From: LMUY01 sp965199005
GTDB lineage: Bacteria; Pseudomonadota; Alphaproteobacteria; Acetobacterales; Acetobacteraceae
Direction of reading: 5' to 3'
Length of the DNA stretch: 64,000 nt
Assembly (NCBI GenBank): GCA_965199005.1
Contig: CBDAQK010000001.1
Span: 2,170,001-2,234,000, forward strand
Under the pieces are notes generated by a model. The model did not search any database. It was not told the DNA's origin and saw nothing but the letters and a program-made list of their open reading frames with translations. Positions 1 to 9,328 of the stretch are shown piece by piece (the first letter of the stretch is position 1; each line of letters starts with the position of its first letter). Made by a program: the position numbers and the translations under genes.

Positions 1-143
1 CCCGGCTGGACGACAACCTGCATTTGGCCGCTGCGCTCCATGTCGAGGGCACGCCGGCCCTGGTGATCGGCAAACGCATGATCCCCGGCGCGGTCGACCT
101 TGCCGAGTTGCAGCAGGCGGTCGCGGCCGCCCGCGCCGAATAG
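1..143 (+). CDS. DsbA-like thioredoxin-fold protein, C-terminal end (partial)
   Basis: The reading frame is open from base 3 to the TAG at 141-143 and enters from outside the window. The last 46 residues contain 'GTPALVIGKRMIPGAVDL', which matches the cis-proline strand and final helix of DsbA/Com1-type periplasmic disulfide oxidoreductases (cis-Pro in 'GTPAL'). The CXXC active site would lie upstream and cannot be seen. The family oxidises or isomerises thiols of exported proteins in the periplasm. The gene ends 37 bases before the next start on the same strand, but the two proteins have no obvious functional link. The fold call is fairly safe; the exact subfamily is not. Confidence 0.75.
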   Translation, partial: RLDDNLHLAAALHVEGTPALVIGKRMIPGAVDLAELQQAVAAARAE

Positions 144-180
144 GCGAGCGCCAATTCAACCAGTCCTAGAGGAAACATCG

Positions 181-1761
181 ATGCTCACCCGCCGCACCCT
201 GCTTGGCTCTGCCGCCGCCACGCCTTTGATCTGGAACACGGCCTTCGCGGAGACGCCGCGCGACGTGGCGGTGATGGCCATGCAGATCGACGACATGATC
301 AGCCTGGACCCAGGCGAGGCGTTCGAATTTTCCGGCAGCGAGGTTTGCTCCAATTGCTACGAGAAGCTCGTCGAGCCGGACGAAACCGATCCAACCAAGA
401 TCAACGGTGTGTTGGCAGACCATTGGGAGGTCGGCAGCGACAACCTGACCTACACCTTCCATTTGAAGCAGGACCACAAATTCGCCTCCGGCGCCTTGGT
501 CACGGCCGATGACGTCGCCTGGTCGCTCCAGCGCGCGGTCATCATGAACAAATCGCCGGGCTTCATCCTGAGGCAATTCGGGTTCACGAAGGACAACGCG
601 CTCGACAGCATCAAGGCGACGGACGACCATACCGTCACCATCAAGGTGGCCGAGGTGCAGGCCCCGACATTCCTGTTCTATTGCCTGTCCGCCAACGTGG
701 GCGGCGTGGTGGAAAGGAAACTGGCGCTGAGCCATGCGCAAGGCGACGATTTCGGCAATGGCTGGCTGAAGAGTGCGTCCGCCGGGTCCAATGCCTGGGT
801 GGTGCGGTCCTGGAAGGCCAGCGACAGCGTGGTGTTGGACGCCGCACCCGGCGCGGCGACCAAGCTGAAGCGGATGGTCATCCGCCACGTGGCCGAGCCC
901 GCGACCCAGTTGTTGCTGTTGCAGAAGGGCGATGCCGATATCGTCCGCAACCTCAACCCGGAGCAATTGCGCGCGCTCAAGGGCAAGCCCGAGTTCACCC
1001 TCGCGAGCAAGAGCCTGGGCGTCGTCAACTATATCGCGTTGAACCAGGGCATGCCGGAACTGGCCCACCCCGACGTGGCGCAGGCGGTGAAATGGGCAAT
1101 CGACTACGACGCGATTGCGAAGAACATCACGCCCGACATCTTCAAGACCCACCAGGCCTTCCTGCCGGAGGGTTTCCCTGGCGCCTACAACGACAACCCC
1201 TTCCACAAGGATGTGGACAAAGCCAAGGCTCTCATGAAGCAGGCCGGGCTGGAGAAGGGGTTCACCGTCGCGCTCGACCATCAATCCGCACCGCCTTATA
1301 GCGACGTTGCCCAGGCCGTTCAGGCCGATCTGGGCGCGATCGGGATCAAGGTCGACCTCGTTGCTGCCGAATTCCGGCAGGTGATCACCAAATTCAGGGC
1401 GCGGCAGCACCAAATGGCGATGCTGCGCTGGGGCAGCGATTACTTCGACCCCAATTCCAACGCGCAAGCCTTCTGCGTCAACGAGGATAACAGCGACAAC
1501 GCGACCAACCGGACCGTCGCCTGGCGGACCAAATGGCAGGATAAAGACCTGATGGGCCGGACACAGGACGCTGTAAAGGAAACCGACGCCGCCAAGCGCG
1601 TGGCCGACTACGAGCAGTTGCAGAAGGACTTCATCCAGCGCGCACCCTTCATCATTTTTCAGCAGCAGGTGGGGATCGTCGCCATGCGCAAGGGGGTCAG
1701 CGGGTTCGCGCTGGGGGCGCTGTCCGACGGCACGCGCTTCACCGGTCTCGCCAAGGCTTGA
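181..1761 (+). CDS. ABC transporter substrate-binding protein, family 5 (DppA/OppA-like)
   Basis: This 526-residue protein has the layout of SBP_bac_5 periplasmic binding proteins that deliver peptides, nickel or opines to a Dpp/Opp-type importer. The start ATG at 181 follows a good ribosome site (GAGGAAA at about 170) and gives an N-terminus 'MLTRRTLLGSAAA', a plausible twin-arginine signal with cleavage near 'AFAET'. Family-like segments include 'YEKLVEPDE', 'LTYTFHLKQDHKFASG' and 'VTADDVAWSLQR'. An upstream in-frame start at 100 would run into the DsbA-like gene and would bury the signal peptide, so it was not used. The stop overlaps the TTG start of the permease gene by four bases (TTGA), which shows translational coupling. 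The substrate cannot be told from sequence. Confidence 0.88.
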   Translation: MLTRRTLLGSAAATPLIWNTAFAETPRDVAVMAMQIDDMISLDPGEAFEFSGSEVCSNCYEKLVEPDETDPTKINGVLADHWEVGSDNLTYTFHLKQDHKFASGALVTADDVAWSLQRAVIMNKSPGFILRQFGFTKDNALDSIKATDDHTVTIKVAEVQAPTFLFYCLSANVGGVVERKLALSHAQGDDFGNGWLKSASAGSNAWVVRSWKASDSVVLDAAPGAATKLKRMVIRHVAEPATQLLLLQKGDADIVRNLNPEQLRALKGKPEFTLASKSLGVVNYIALNQGMPELAHPDVAQAVKWAIDYDAIAKNITPDIFKTHQAFLPEGFPGAYNDNPFHKDVDKAKALMKQAGLEKGFTVALDHQSAPPYSDVAQAVQADLGAIGIKVDLVAAEFRQVITKFRARQHQMAMLRWGSDYFDPNSNAQAFCVNEDNSDNATNRTVAWRTKWQDKDLMGRTQDAVKETDAAKRVADYEQLQKDFIQRAPFIIFQQQVGIVAMRKGVSGFALGALSDGTRFTGLAKA

Positions 1762-2768
1762 GACGTCTGGGTGTTCTCGCCACCACCCTGGGCAGCGTGC
1801 CGATCACGCTGTTTGGCCTGGTGCTGATCACCTTCCTGATCGGCCGCGTCGTCCCGATCGACCCAGTGCTGGCCATGGTAGGGGATCGGGCGCCGCAGGA
1901 TGTGGTCGTGGCAACCCGGCACGCCATGGGGCTGGACCGGCCCCTGCCGGTGCAGTTCGTGCGCTACGTGGGCAATCTGTTGCATGGCGATCTCGGCCGC
2001 TCGGTGATGACGTCGCACACCGTCACTGCCGACATCGCCACCTTCTTCCCCGCGACGATAGAGCTGGCGACGGTGGCGATCGTGCTGGCGACGGCGCTAG
2101 GAATCCCGCTGGGCGTGCTGGCAGCGGTGCGGCGGGGCAGCTGGGCCGATCAGGTCATCCGGGTGGGCACGCTCTGCGGCTGGTCGGTGCCGGTCTTCGT
2201 GCTGGCCCTGCTGGCCTTGCTGGTGTTCTACGCCAAGCTCGGCTGGGCGCCCGGCCCCGGCCGGCAGGACGTGTTGTACCAGGACATCGTCCCGCCGGTC
2301 ACCGGGCTGCTGACGGTGGACGCAGCCTTGGCTGGCGACTGGGACAGTTTTCGCGATGCGGTGGGGCATTTGGTGCTGCCCTCGCTGGTGTTGGCAGTGA
2401 CCAATCTGGCGACGATTGCACGCATGACTCGCGCCTTCATGCTGGACGCGCTGGCCAGCGAATACATCGTGACCGCGCGGGCCAAGGGGCTCTCAGCCGC
2501 GCGGATCGTCTGGCGGCACGCCTTCGCCAACATCGGCGTGCGGCTGGTCACCGTGCTGGCGCTGACTTATGCAGGGTTGCTGGAGGGCGCGGTGCTGACG
2601 GAGACCGTGTTTTCCTGGCCGGGCATCGGGCAGTATCTGACCGGCTCGCTACTCAACGCCGACATGAACGCGGTGCTCGGGGCGACGCTGGTGATCGGGC
2701 TGACCTATGTCGGCCTGAATTTACTGGCGGATTTGGCCTATCGCCTTCTGGACCCGCGGGTGCGGTAG
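1758..2768 (+). CDS. ABC transporter permease (DppB-like)
   Basis: This 336-residue inner-membrane protein is the DppB-type half of a peptide/nickel-class importer. It begins with a first membrane helix containing 'LFGLVLITFLIG', continues with 'GLDRPLPVQFVRYVGNLLHGDLGRSV', typical of DppB, and carries the EAA-type coupling loop around 'EYIVTARAKGLSAARIVWRHA'. The TTG start at 1758 overlaps the stop of the binding-protein gene. The usual partners DppC, DppD and DppF do not follow: the next gene is hslV, 114 bases on. Either the second permease and the ATPases are elsewhere or this is a reduced system. The family call is secure; the transported compound is unknown. Confidence 0.88.
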   Translation: MRRLGVLATTLGSVPITLFGLVLITFLIGRVVPIDPVLAMVGDRAPQDVVVATRHAMGLDRPLPVQFVRYVGNLLHGDLGRSVMTSHTVTADIATFFPATIELATVAIVLATALGIPLGVLAAVRRGSWADQVIRVGTLCGWSVPVFVLALLALLVFYAKLGWAPGPGRQDVLYQDIVPPVTGLLTVDAALAGDWDSFRDAVGHLVLPSLVLAVTNLATIARMTRAFMLDALASEYIVTARAKGLSAARIVWRHAFANIGVRLVTVLALTYAGLLEGAVLTETVFSWPGIGQYLTGSLLNADMNAVLGATLVIGLTYVGLNLLADLAYRLLDPRVR

Positions 2769-2882
2769 CGATCCGCACATGAGGATGTAACCGCCGGAGT
2801 TGCAATACCCGAACAACTGCCCGGCCCTCCAGGCGGAGCAAGGCCGCTTGGAAAACGCTCGCGGCCTCGCCATTTGGGTCCC

Positions 2883-3443
2883 ATGCAAAACAATACCCCC
2901 TATGACCCTGTCGGGTGGCATGGCACCACGATCCTGTGCGTGCGCCGTGACGGGCACGTGGCGATGGCCGGCGATGGCCAGGTCACGCTCGGACAAACCG
3001 TAATCAAGGGCAATGCCCGCAAGGTGCGCCGGATTGGAGCCGGCGACAAAGTGCTCGCCGGGTTCGCTGGCGCCACGGCTGACGCATTTACGCTGCTGGA
3101 ACGGCTGGAGGCGAAGCTGGAGCGGTATCCGAACCAGCTCGAACGCGCCTGCGTCGAACTGGCGAAGGATTGGCGGACCGACCGCTACCTGCGCCGGCTG
3201 GAGGCCATGATGGCCGTGGCCGATGCCGACCACTCTTATACACTGACTGGCAATGGCGATGTGCTGGAGCCGGATGATGGCATCATCGCGATCGGGTCGG
3301 GCGGCAACTACGCGCTGTCTGCCGCCCGCGCCTTGATGGAGGTGGACGGCCTGTCGGCGGAGGAGATCGCCCGCCGGTCCATGCGCATTGCCGGCGACAT
3401 CTGCGTCTACACCAACGCCAACGTCATTATCGAGACCTTATAG
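2883..3443 (+). CDS. hslV: ATP-dependent protease subunit HslV
   Basis: HslV is the threonine peptidase of the cytoplasmic HslVU (ClpQY) protease, which degrades misfolded and some regulatory proteins with the HslU unfoldase. The protein starts with a short propeptide followed by 'HGTTILCVRRDG'; the first Thr of 'TTIL' should become the catalytic N-terminal residue. Other family landmarks are 'GDGQVTLGQTV', 'KVRRI', 'GFAGATADAFTLLERLE' and 'GSGGNYALSAARAL'. ATG at 2883 is preferred over TTG at 2874, which would add only three residues. The gene is directly followed, with one base between, by hslU, the standard operon arrangement. Confidence 0.96.
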   Translation: MQNNTPYDPVGWHGTTILCVRRDGHVAMAGDGQVTLGQTVIKGNARKVRRIGAGDKVLAGFAGATADAFTLLERLEAKLERYPNQLERACVELAKDWRTDRYLRRLEAMMAVADADHSYTLTGNGDVLEPDDGIIAIGSGGNYALSAARALMEVDGLSAEEIARRSMRIAGDICVYTNANVIIETL

Positions 3444-3444
3444 C

Positions 3445-4761
<1,317 letters not shown>

Positions 4762-4771
4762 GTTGACGTCC

Positions 4772-4799
4772 GGCGCCCTCTCCGGTGGGAGGGGGCGCC
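4772..4799. terminator. GC-rich hairpin between convergent hslU and rne
   Basis: The sequence forms a strong stem of about 12 pairs (GGCGCCCTCTCC against GGAGGGGGCGCC, with one unpaired or slipped G) around a short GGTG loop. It lies in the 48-base gap between the ends of hslU (plus) and rne (minus), so it could stop transcription from both sides. There is no T-run, so function as an intrinsic terminator is inferred from position only. Confidence 0.45.
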
Positions 4800-4809
4800 G
4801 CCCTACAAC

Positions 4810-7800
4810 TTAGCGGCGCCACCAGCCGCGCTTTTTATCCGCTGCCGGAGCCTCGCCGACCAGCACGGGCGGCGGCATCGGCGTACTCACGGGCTCCAAG
4901 GCGGGCTTGGCCGGTGTGGGTTCTGGTTCCGCATGGCCGTTCAGCGTTTGCAGCCCATCCTCGGCCGCTTCTTCTATCACTGCTGAGGGCACCTCCACCT
5001 CGGGCGCGGCTTCGGTCACGATTGGTTGAGGCGCCGGCGGTTCAGGCGTGGGCGGTTCAGGCGCGGCTGCCTCAGCCTCGGGCTGCGGCGCAACCGCTTC
5101 AGCCATAGCCTCAGCCGGCGCAGGCTCCGGGCGTAATGGCTCGGCGGTGACGGGCTCCGGGGTGGCAGGCTCGGCGGCGACAGGCTCGGAAGCGAAAGCC
5201 TCGGTTGCGACAGATTGGGTGGCCGTCGGTTCCATGACACTGGGCGCAGGCCTGGCAGCGGGGGCTTCTGCCTCATCCATGATGGCGAAGATGTCATAAA
5301 CCTGCCCAAAGGGGTCCGCAGGGGTCGGGCCGGTGTAGGCGGGCGTGTGCTCGAACGATGCGGGGGCCTCGGCGCCGGGCTCCGCAACTTGAGCCTCGCC
5401 CTCCGACGGGTCCTTGCGCCGGCGGCGCCCGCCGCGGCGCCCGCGGCGACGGGCCCGGCCCTCTTCGTCGCTTTCTCCTGCGATGGCAGCCTCTGGCGTC
5501 CCACCCGGCGCGGCATCTTCCTGTGCTGGCTCGGCCGCAGCGCCGATGGCCATCTCCTGCGCCGGCGCTGCCGCAACCGGCAGATCCATCGACGGCTGCT
5601 CGGCCTGCGCGGGGTCCACCGCAACCGCGTCGGCTTGGGCGGCGCTGGCAGGCCCGTCCTCTCTGCGGCCACGCCGACGGCGGCGGCGCTTGCTATGGCG
5701 CCTGGCCTCGCTTTCTTCGGCTGTCTCATTGGCCGGGGCCAACTCGGTCTCGCTCTCCTCGCCGGCTTCGGGCTCGTCGTCCTGGGTGTCGGCCTCCTCG
5801 ACGACCAGGTCGTCCTCCTCCGGAGTGGACGGACTGATCGAAATCGAGGACGGTGCAAACTGGATCTCACCCGTATGCGGGCGCACCCGCTCGATCCGAG
5901 TTTGCGGAGGCATCAGGCTTTCATCGGCGGCGAAGGCCACGCTCATGCCGTAGCGGGTTTCGATTTCCGCCAGCCTTTGCCGCTTGTGGTTCAGCACATA
6001 CAGCGCGACGGCCCCCGCGACATACACCACGATGGCCGCAGCCCGGCGCTTGGCGCCCTCATCCTCCACCGCCCGCAACACGGCCAGGGCTGCCGTCTCG
6101 GTCGTGCGCACGTGTCCCGTGCCGCCGCAATGCGGGCAGGTGGTGAAGCTGGTCTCGGCCAATGAGGGACGCAGCCGCTGCCGGCTGAGTTCCATGAGGC
6201 CAAAATGGCTGATCATCCCCATCTGGATGCGGGCGCGGTCGTCCTTCAGCGCATCCTTCATGCGCTTCTCGACGGCGGTGTTGTTGCGCCGGCTTTCCAT
6301 GTCGATGAAGTCGATCACGATGAGCCCGGCCAGGTCGCGCAGCCGCAATTGCCGCGCCACCTCGTCCGCGGCTTCCAAATTGGTCTTCAGCGCCGTCTCC
6401 TCGATGCCCCGCTCACGGGTCGAGCGGCCTGAGTTGACGTCGATGGCGACCAGCGCCTCGGTCTGGTTGATCACCAGATAGCCGCCGGAGCGAAGCTGCA
6501 CCGTGGGCTGTAACATGGCGTCGAGGTGCGCCTCCACGTTTTGCCGGGCAAATAGCGGCTGTGCCTCGTTCCAGAGGATCACCTTGCGCGCGTGCGCCGG
6601 CATGAGCATGCGCATGAAGTCGCGCGCCGCCCTCCAGCCGGCCTCGCCATCGACGAGCACCTCATCCACGTCGCGGGAGTAGTTGTCGCGGATCGCGCGC
6701 TTGATGAGGCTGGCTTCCTCGTGGATCAGCGCCGGAGCGATCGAAGCCATCGTCGTTTCGCGGATGCTATCCCACAATTCGAGCAGATATTCGCAATCGC
6801 GCTTGATTTCCGCCTTTGGCCGGGCCGCGCCGGCGGTCCGGATGATCATGCCCATCCCGCGTGGGATTTGCAGTTCGGACGTGACCTCCTTCAGGCGGCG
6901 GCGATCAGCGGCGGAGGTGATCTTACGGGAGATGCCACCGCCACGGGGCGAGTTCGGCATCAATACGGAGAAGCGGCCCGCCAGGGAGATGAACGTTGTG
7001 AGCGCGGCCCCCTTGGTGCCCCGTTCCTCCTTGACGACCTGGACCAGCAAAATCTGCCGGCGCCGGATCACTTCCTGAATTTTGTAGGAGCGCATGAAGC
7101 GCGGGGGGCGGCTCTCGCGCCGGCTCGCTCCGGTATTGTCCTCTTCGGCGCTGTCATCCTCGCCATCATCGCCATCGTCGGAGGGAGCGCCCCCGAGTGA
7201 TTCCGGCATATGCGATTCTGGCATCTCAGGCTCTGACAGGGGTGCCGCGGACACGGTCTCCACGCCGTCTGCCGGCTCATTCAGCGGGATGTGATCGACA
7301 GGCTCGGCTGGTGGCGCCTCGGCAGCGATGGGGTCCTCGACCACCGCCTCGATGGGTTCCGGCAAGATTTCGGTGCCGAGCTGGGTGACCGGAAGATCCA
7401 CTGTTGGATGTGTCTCAGCTGCACTCGGTGCCTCTGCCGCGCTGGCCTCTGCCGGGGCGGTCTCTGGCACCGCGGCTTCGGCCGCGTGCGTCTGCGCCCC
7501 GTCTGCCGGCGCCCCCTCGAACGGCAGCGCCTCCTCGGATCGCCAAGCGTCCTGAACGCTGTCACTGATGTCCTCTGCGGCGGCGCCCGCGGCCAATTCA
7601 GCCTCGATGGCGATATCGGCGGCCTCCGCGGCAGCCGCGGCAGCATCTTCTGCCTCTTCCTCCGCCCTTGCCTCAGCCTCCTGCATTTCAAGCAGGCGCT
7701 GACGGTCGGCGACAGGTATTTGGTAGTAATCGGGGTGGATTTCGCCGAACGCCAGGAAGCCATGCCGGCCGCCGCCATACTCGACGAATGCGGCTTGCAG

Positions 7801-7959
7801 GCTCGGTTCTACGCGGACGACCTTTGCGAGGTAAATATTGCCTTTGAGCTGCTTCTTGGCAGCGGTCTCGACGTCGAAATCTTCGAGCCGATTACCGTCC
7901 AGCACCACCACGCGGGTTTCTTCCGCGTGGGTCGCGTCGATGAGCATACGCTTCGTCAT
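4810..7959 (-). CDS. rne: Ribonuclease E
   Basis: This is the essential endoribonuclease that starts mRNA decay and processes rRNA and tRNA precursors at AU-rich single-stranded sites; it also scaffolds the degradosome. The 1049-residue protein starts 'MTKRMLIDATHAEETRVVV', has an S1 RNA-binding domain from about residue 35 that is split by an insertion of roughly 190 acidic, Ala- and Glu-rich residues, then the RNase E/G catalytic core with 'AIDVNSGRST' and 'LIVIDFIDME', and the zinc-link 'CPHCGG' near residue 606. The last ~430 residues are low-complexity Pro/Ala/Glu with arginine-rich patches ('RRHSKRRRRRRGRRED', 'RRRGRRGGRRRRKD'), probable RNA- or partner-binding sites. ATG at 7959 was chosen because family members begin there; an upstream in-frame start at 7998 adds unrelated residues. 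Confidence 0.95.
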   Translation of the reverse strand: MTKRMLIDATHAEETRVVVLDGNRLEDFDVETAAKKQLKGNIYLAKVVRVEPSLQAAFVEYGGGRHGFLAFGEIHPDYYQIPVADRQRLLEMQEAEARAEEEAEDAAAAAAEAADIAIEAELAAGAAAEDISDSVQDAWRSEEALPFEGAPADGAQTHAAEAAVPETAPAEASAAEAPSAAETHPTVDLPVTQLGTEILPEPIEAVVEDPIAAEAPPAEPVDHIPLNEPADGVETVSAAPLSEPEMPESHMPESLGGAPSDDGDDGEDDSAEEDNTGASRRESRPPRFMRSYKIQEVIRRRQILLVQVVKEERGTKGAALTTFISLAGRFSVLMPNSPRGGGISRKITSAADRRRLKEVTSELQIPRGMGMIIRTAGAARPKAEIKRDCEYLLELWDSIRETTMASIAPALIHEEASLIKRAIRDNYSRDVDEVLVDGEAGWRAARDFMRMLMPAHARKVILWNEAQPLFARQNVEAHLDAMLQPTVQLRSGGYLVINQTEALVAIDVNSGRSTRERGIEETALKTNLEAADEVARQLRLRDLAGLIVIDFIDMESRRNNTAVEKRMKDALKDDRARIQMGMISHFGLMELSRQRLRPSLAETSFTTCPHCGGTGHVRTTETAALAVLRAVEDEGAKRRAAAIVVYVAGAVALYVLNHKRQRLAEIETRYGMSVAFAADESLMPPQTRIERVRPHTGEIQFAPSSISISPSTPEEDDLVVEEADTQDDEPEAGEESETELAPANETAEESEARRHSKRRRRRRGRREDGPASAAQADAVAVDPAQAEQPSMDLPVAAAPAQEMAIGAAAEPAQEDAAPGGTPEAAIAGESDEEGRARRRGRRGGRRRRKDPSEGEAQVAEPGAEAPASFEHTPAYTGPTPADPFGQVYDIFAIMDEAEAPAARPAPSVMEPTATQSVATEAFASEPVAAEPATPEPVTAEPLRPEPAPAEAMAEAVAPQPEAEAAAPEPPTPEPPAPQPIVTEAAPEVEVPSAVIEEAAEDGLQTLNGHAEPEPTPAKPALEPVSTPMPPPVLVGEAPAADKKRGWWRR

Positions 7960-8470
7960 TGAGTGGGAGTCTCCGGTGCGCCTGCCAGCCCGGCGCAACG
8001 GGCGCAGAGCGGCGGCGGCTGAATGGGCGAGAGAAGGAGGACAGCCCGGGCCGGAGAGGACATGCGCCGTCGCGTCGCCCGGCCACGCCGCAAAGGGCGG
8101 ATTGGCTGGAGGGACGGCAAACGGATGCGGCGGCTCTCATTCGGCTTTGGGCGGTCCTGGTCAGTCGGCGACGCAAGCAAAAGCTGCGAAACCGGGTTGG
8201 TCGGATGCCGGCCTGTGAAAAACGGGCCCCAGCGCGCGATCCGCGCGGTACGGGCGACGGAGCCATCTATTGCACGGGTGCCCGAACCGATTGGACGGGC
8301 AACGACCCACACGGAGAGACTTCACCGCAGCATTCTGGACCATGACGGAAAGCGAGGCGGCCTGCAAGCCCGATGATATATTCGCCCCAGCGTGGCCCTA
8401 TGGCAACATCTTATCGCCAAAATCAAGGTACAATGCATGTAAGCTCAGGCAATCTGTTAGGCGGGCCACC
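7960..8470. other. Intergenic region between divergent rne and amidase genes
   Basis: This 511-base stretch holds no convincing gene. Several overlapping open frames exist on both strands, but none has recognisable protein character or a supporting ribosome site. It must carry the rne promoter and 5' leader and the amidase promoter. A long rne leader would fit the known autoregulation of rne in enterobacteria, but no conserved hairpin can be assigned by eye here. Confidence 0.5.
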
Positions 8471-9295
8471 ATGACGCAGGCGATAGTGAGACGGCGATCC
8501 TTGCTCGGCGGCGGCGCGCTCGCGCTCATGAGTGAACTCGCGCAGGCGCAGGCGCAGGCGCGGCCCGGCGCAACCAGCCGAAAGCCGGCCCCCAGCCAGC
8601 CAGTGCCCCTGGTCGTGCTGGATCCCGGACATGGCGGAAAGGATCCGGGGGCCATCGGCATCACCGGCACCTACGAGAAGCACGTCGCCTTCGACGCAGC
8701 CACCGAGCTCAAGCGGCAATTGCTGGCAGACCGGCGCGTCCGCGTCGAGATGACCCGAGGGCGGGACGTCTTTATTCCGTTGGAAGACCGGGTGGCCTGG
8801 GCCCAGCAAAAGGGCGCCTCCCTGTTCGTCTCCATGCATGCCGATGCGGTTGGCGAACACGACGTGCGAGGCGCCAGCGTCTACACCCTGTCCGACACGG
8901 CGTCCGATCCGCAGACCGCTGCCCTTGCCAAGCGGGAGAATAGTGCCGACCGGTTTGCCGGCGGCAATTTTCGCGACCAGCCGCCGGAGGTCGCGCGCAT
9001 TCTGGACAGCCTGGTGCGGCAGGAAACGCGCACCGGATCGGCCCGGCTGCAGCGCGGCCTGGTCAGCGCACTGGACCGCGACCTGCCAATGTTGCAAAAT
9101 CCAGCCCGCCACGCGAGTTTTGTGGTATTAAAGGCAGCCGACATCCCTTCCGTATTGGTTGAGATGGGATTCATGTCGAACTCGCAAGATGAGGCCGCGT
9201 TACGTCGGCCAGAACATCGCGCGATGGTGGCCGCCGCGATGAAGCGGGCCGTGGATGCGTTTTTTGAGGGGCCGGGCGTCCGCCTCGCAGGCTAG
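8471..9295 (+). CDS. N-acetylmuramoyl-L-alanine amidase (Amidase_3, AmiC-like)
   Basis: This 274-residue periplasmic zinc amidase cleaves the bond between N-acetylmuramate and L-alanine in peptidoglycan and helps separate daughter cells. The N-terminus has a twin-arginine-like signal ('VRRRSLLGGGALAL'), as in AmiA/AmiC. The catalytic domain shows 'LDPGHGGKDPGAIG' (first zinc His), 'GTYEKHVAF' (Glu ligand), 'LFVSMHADA' (second His) and 'VLVEMGFMSN' (catalytic Glu). The N-terminal AMIN domain of E. coli AmiC is absent, so targeting may differ. ATG at 8471 is chosen because it places the signal peptide at the start. The gene lies 33 bases before mrcA, so the two wall enzymes may be co-transcribed. 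Confidence 0.92.
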   Translation: MTQAIVRRRSLLGGGALALMSELAQAQAQARPGATSRKPAPSQPVPLVVLDPGHGGKDPGAIGITGTYEKHVAFDAATELKRQLLADRRVRVEMTRGRDVFIPLEDRVAWAQQKGASLFVSMHADAVGEHDVRGASVYTLSDTASDPQTAALAKRENSADRFAGGNFRDQPPEVARILDSLVRQETRTGSARLQRGLVSALDRDLPMLQNPARHASFVVLKAADIPSVLVEMGFMSNSQDEAALRRPEHRAMVAAAMKRAVDAFFEGPGVRLAG

Positions 9296-9328
9296 AGTGA
9301 TCCCTGGTGGGCGGATGAGAGGCGATTG

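Noticed and set aside
166..1467. 433-residue open frame antisense to the ABC binding protein gene
   Set aside because: GC-rich codon bias opens the opposite strand. The product has no domain character and the sense gene is a clear family member.
2847..2876. Heat-shock-like promoter (CTTGGAAAA and CCATTT) before hslV
   Set aside because: The match is partial and the -10-like part would lie only about eight bases before the start codon, leaving no room for a leader.
4950..5800. Repeat array in the 3' part of rne
   Set aside because: The repetition of GAGCC/GGCTC-like units reflects a Pro/Ala/Glu low-complexity tail, not a CRISPR or a DNA repeat with fixed unit length.
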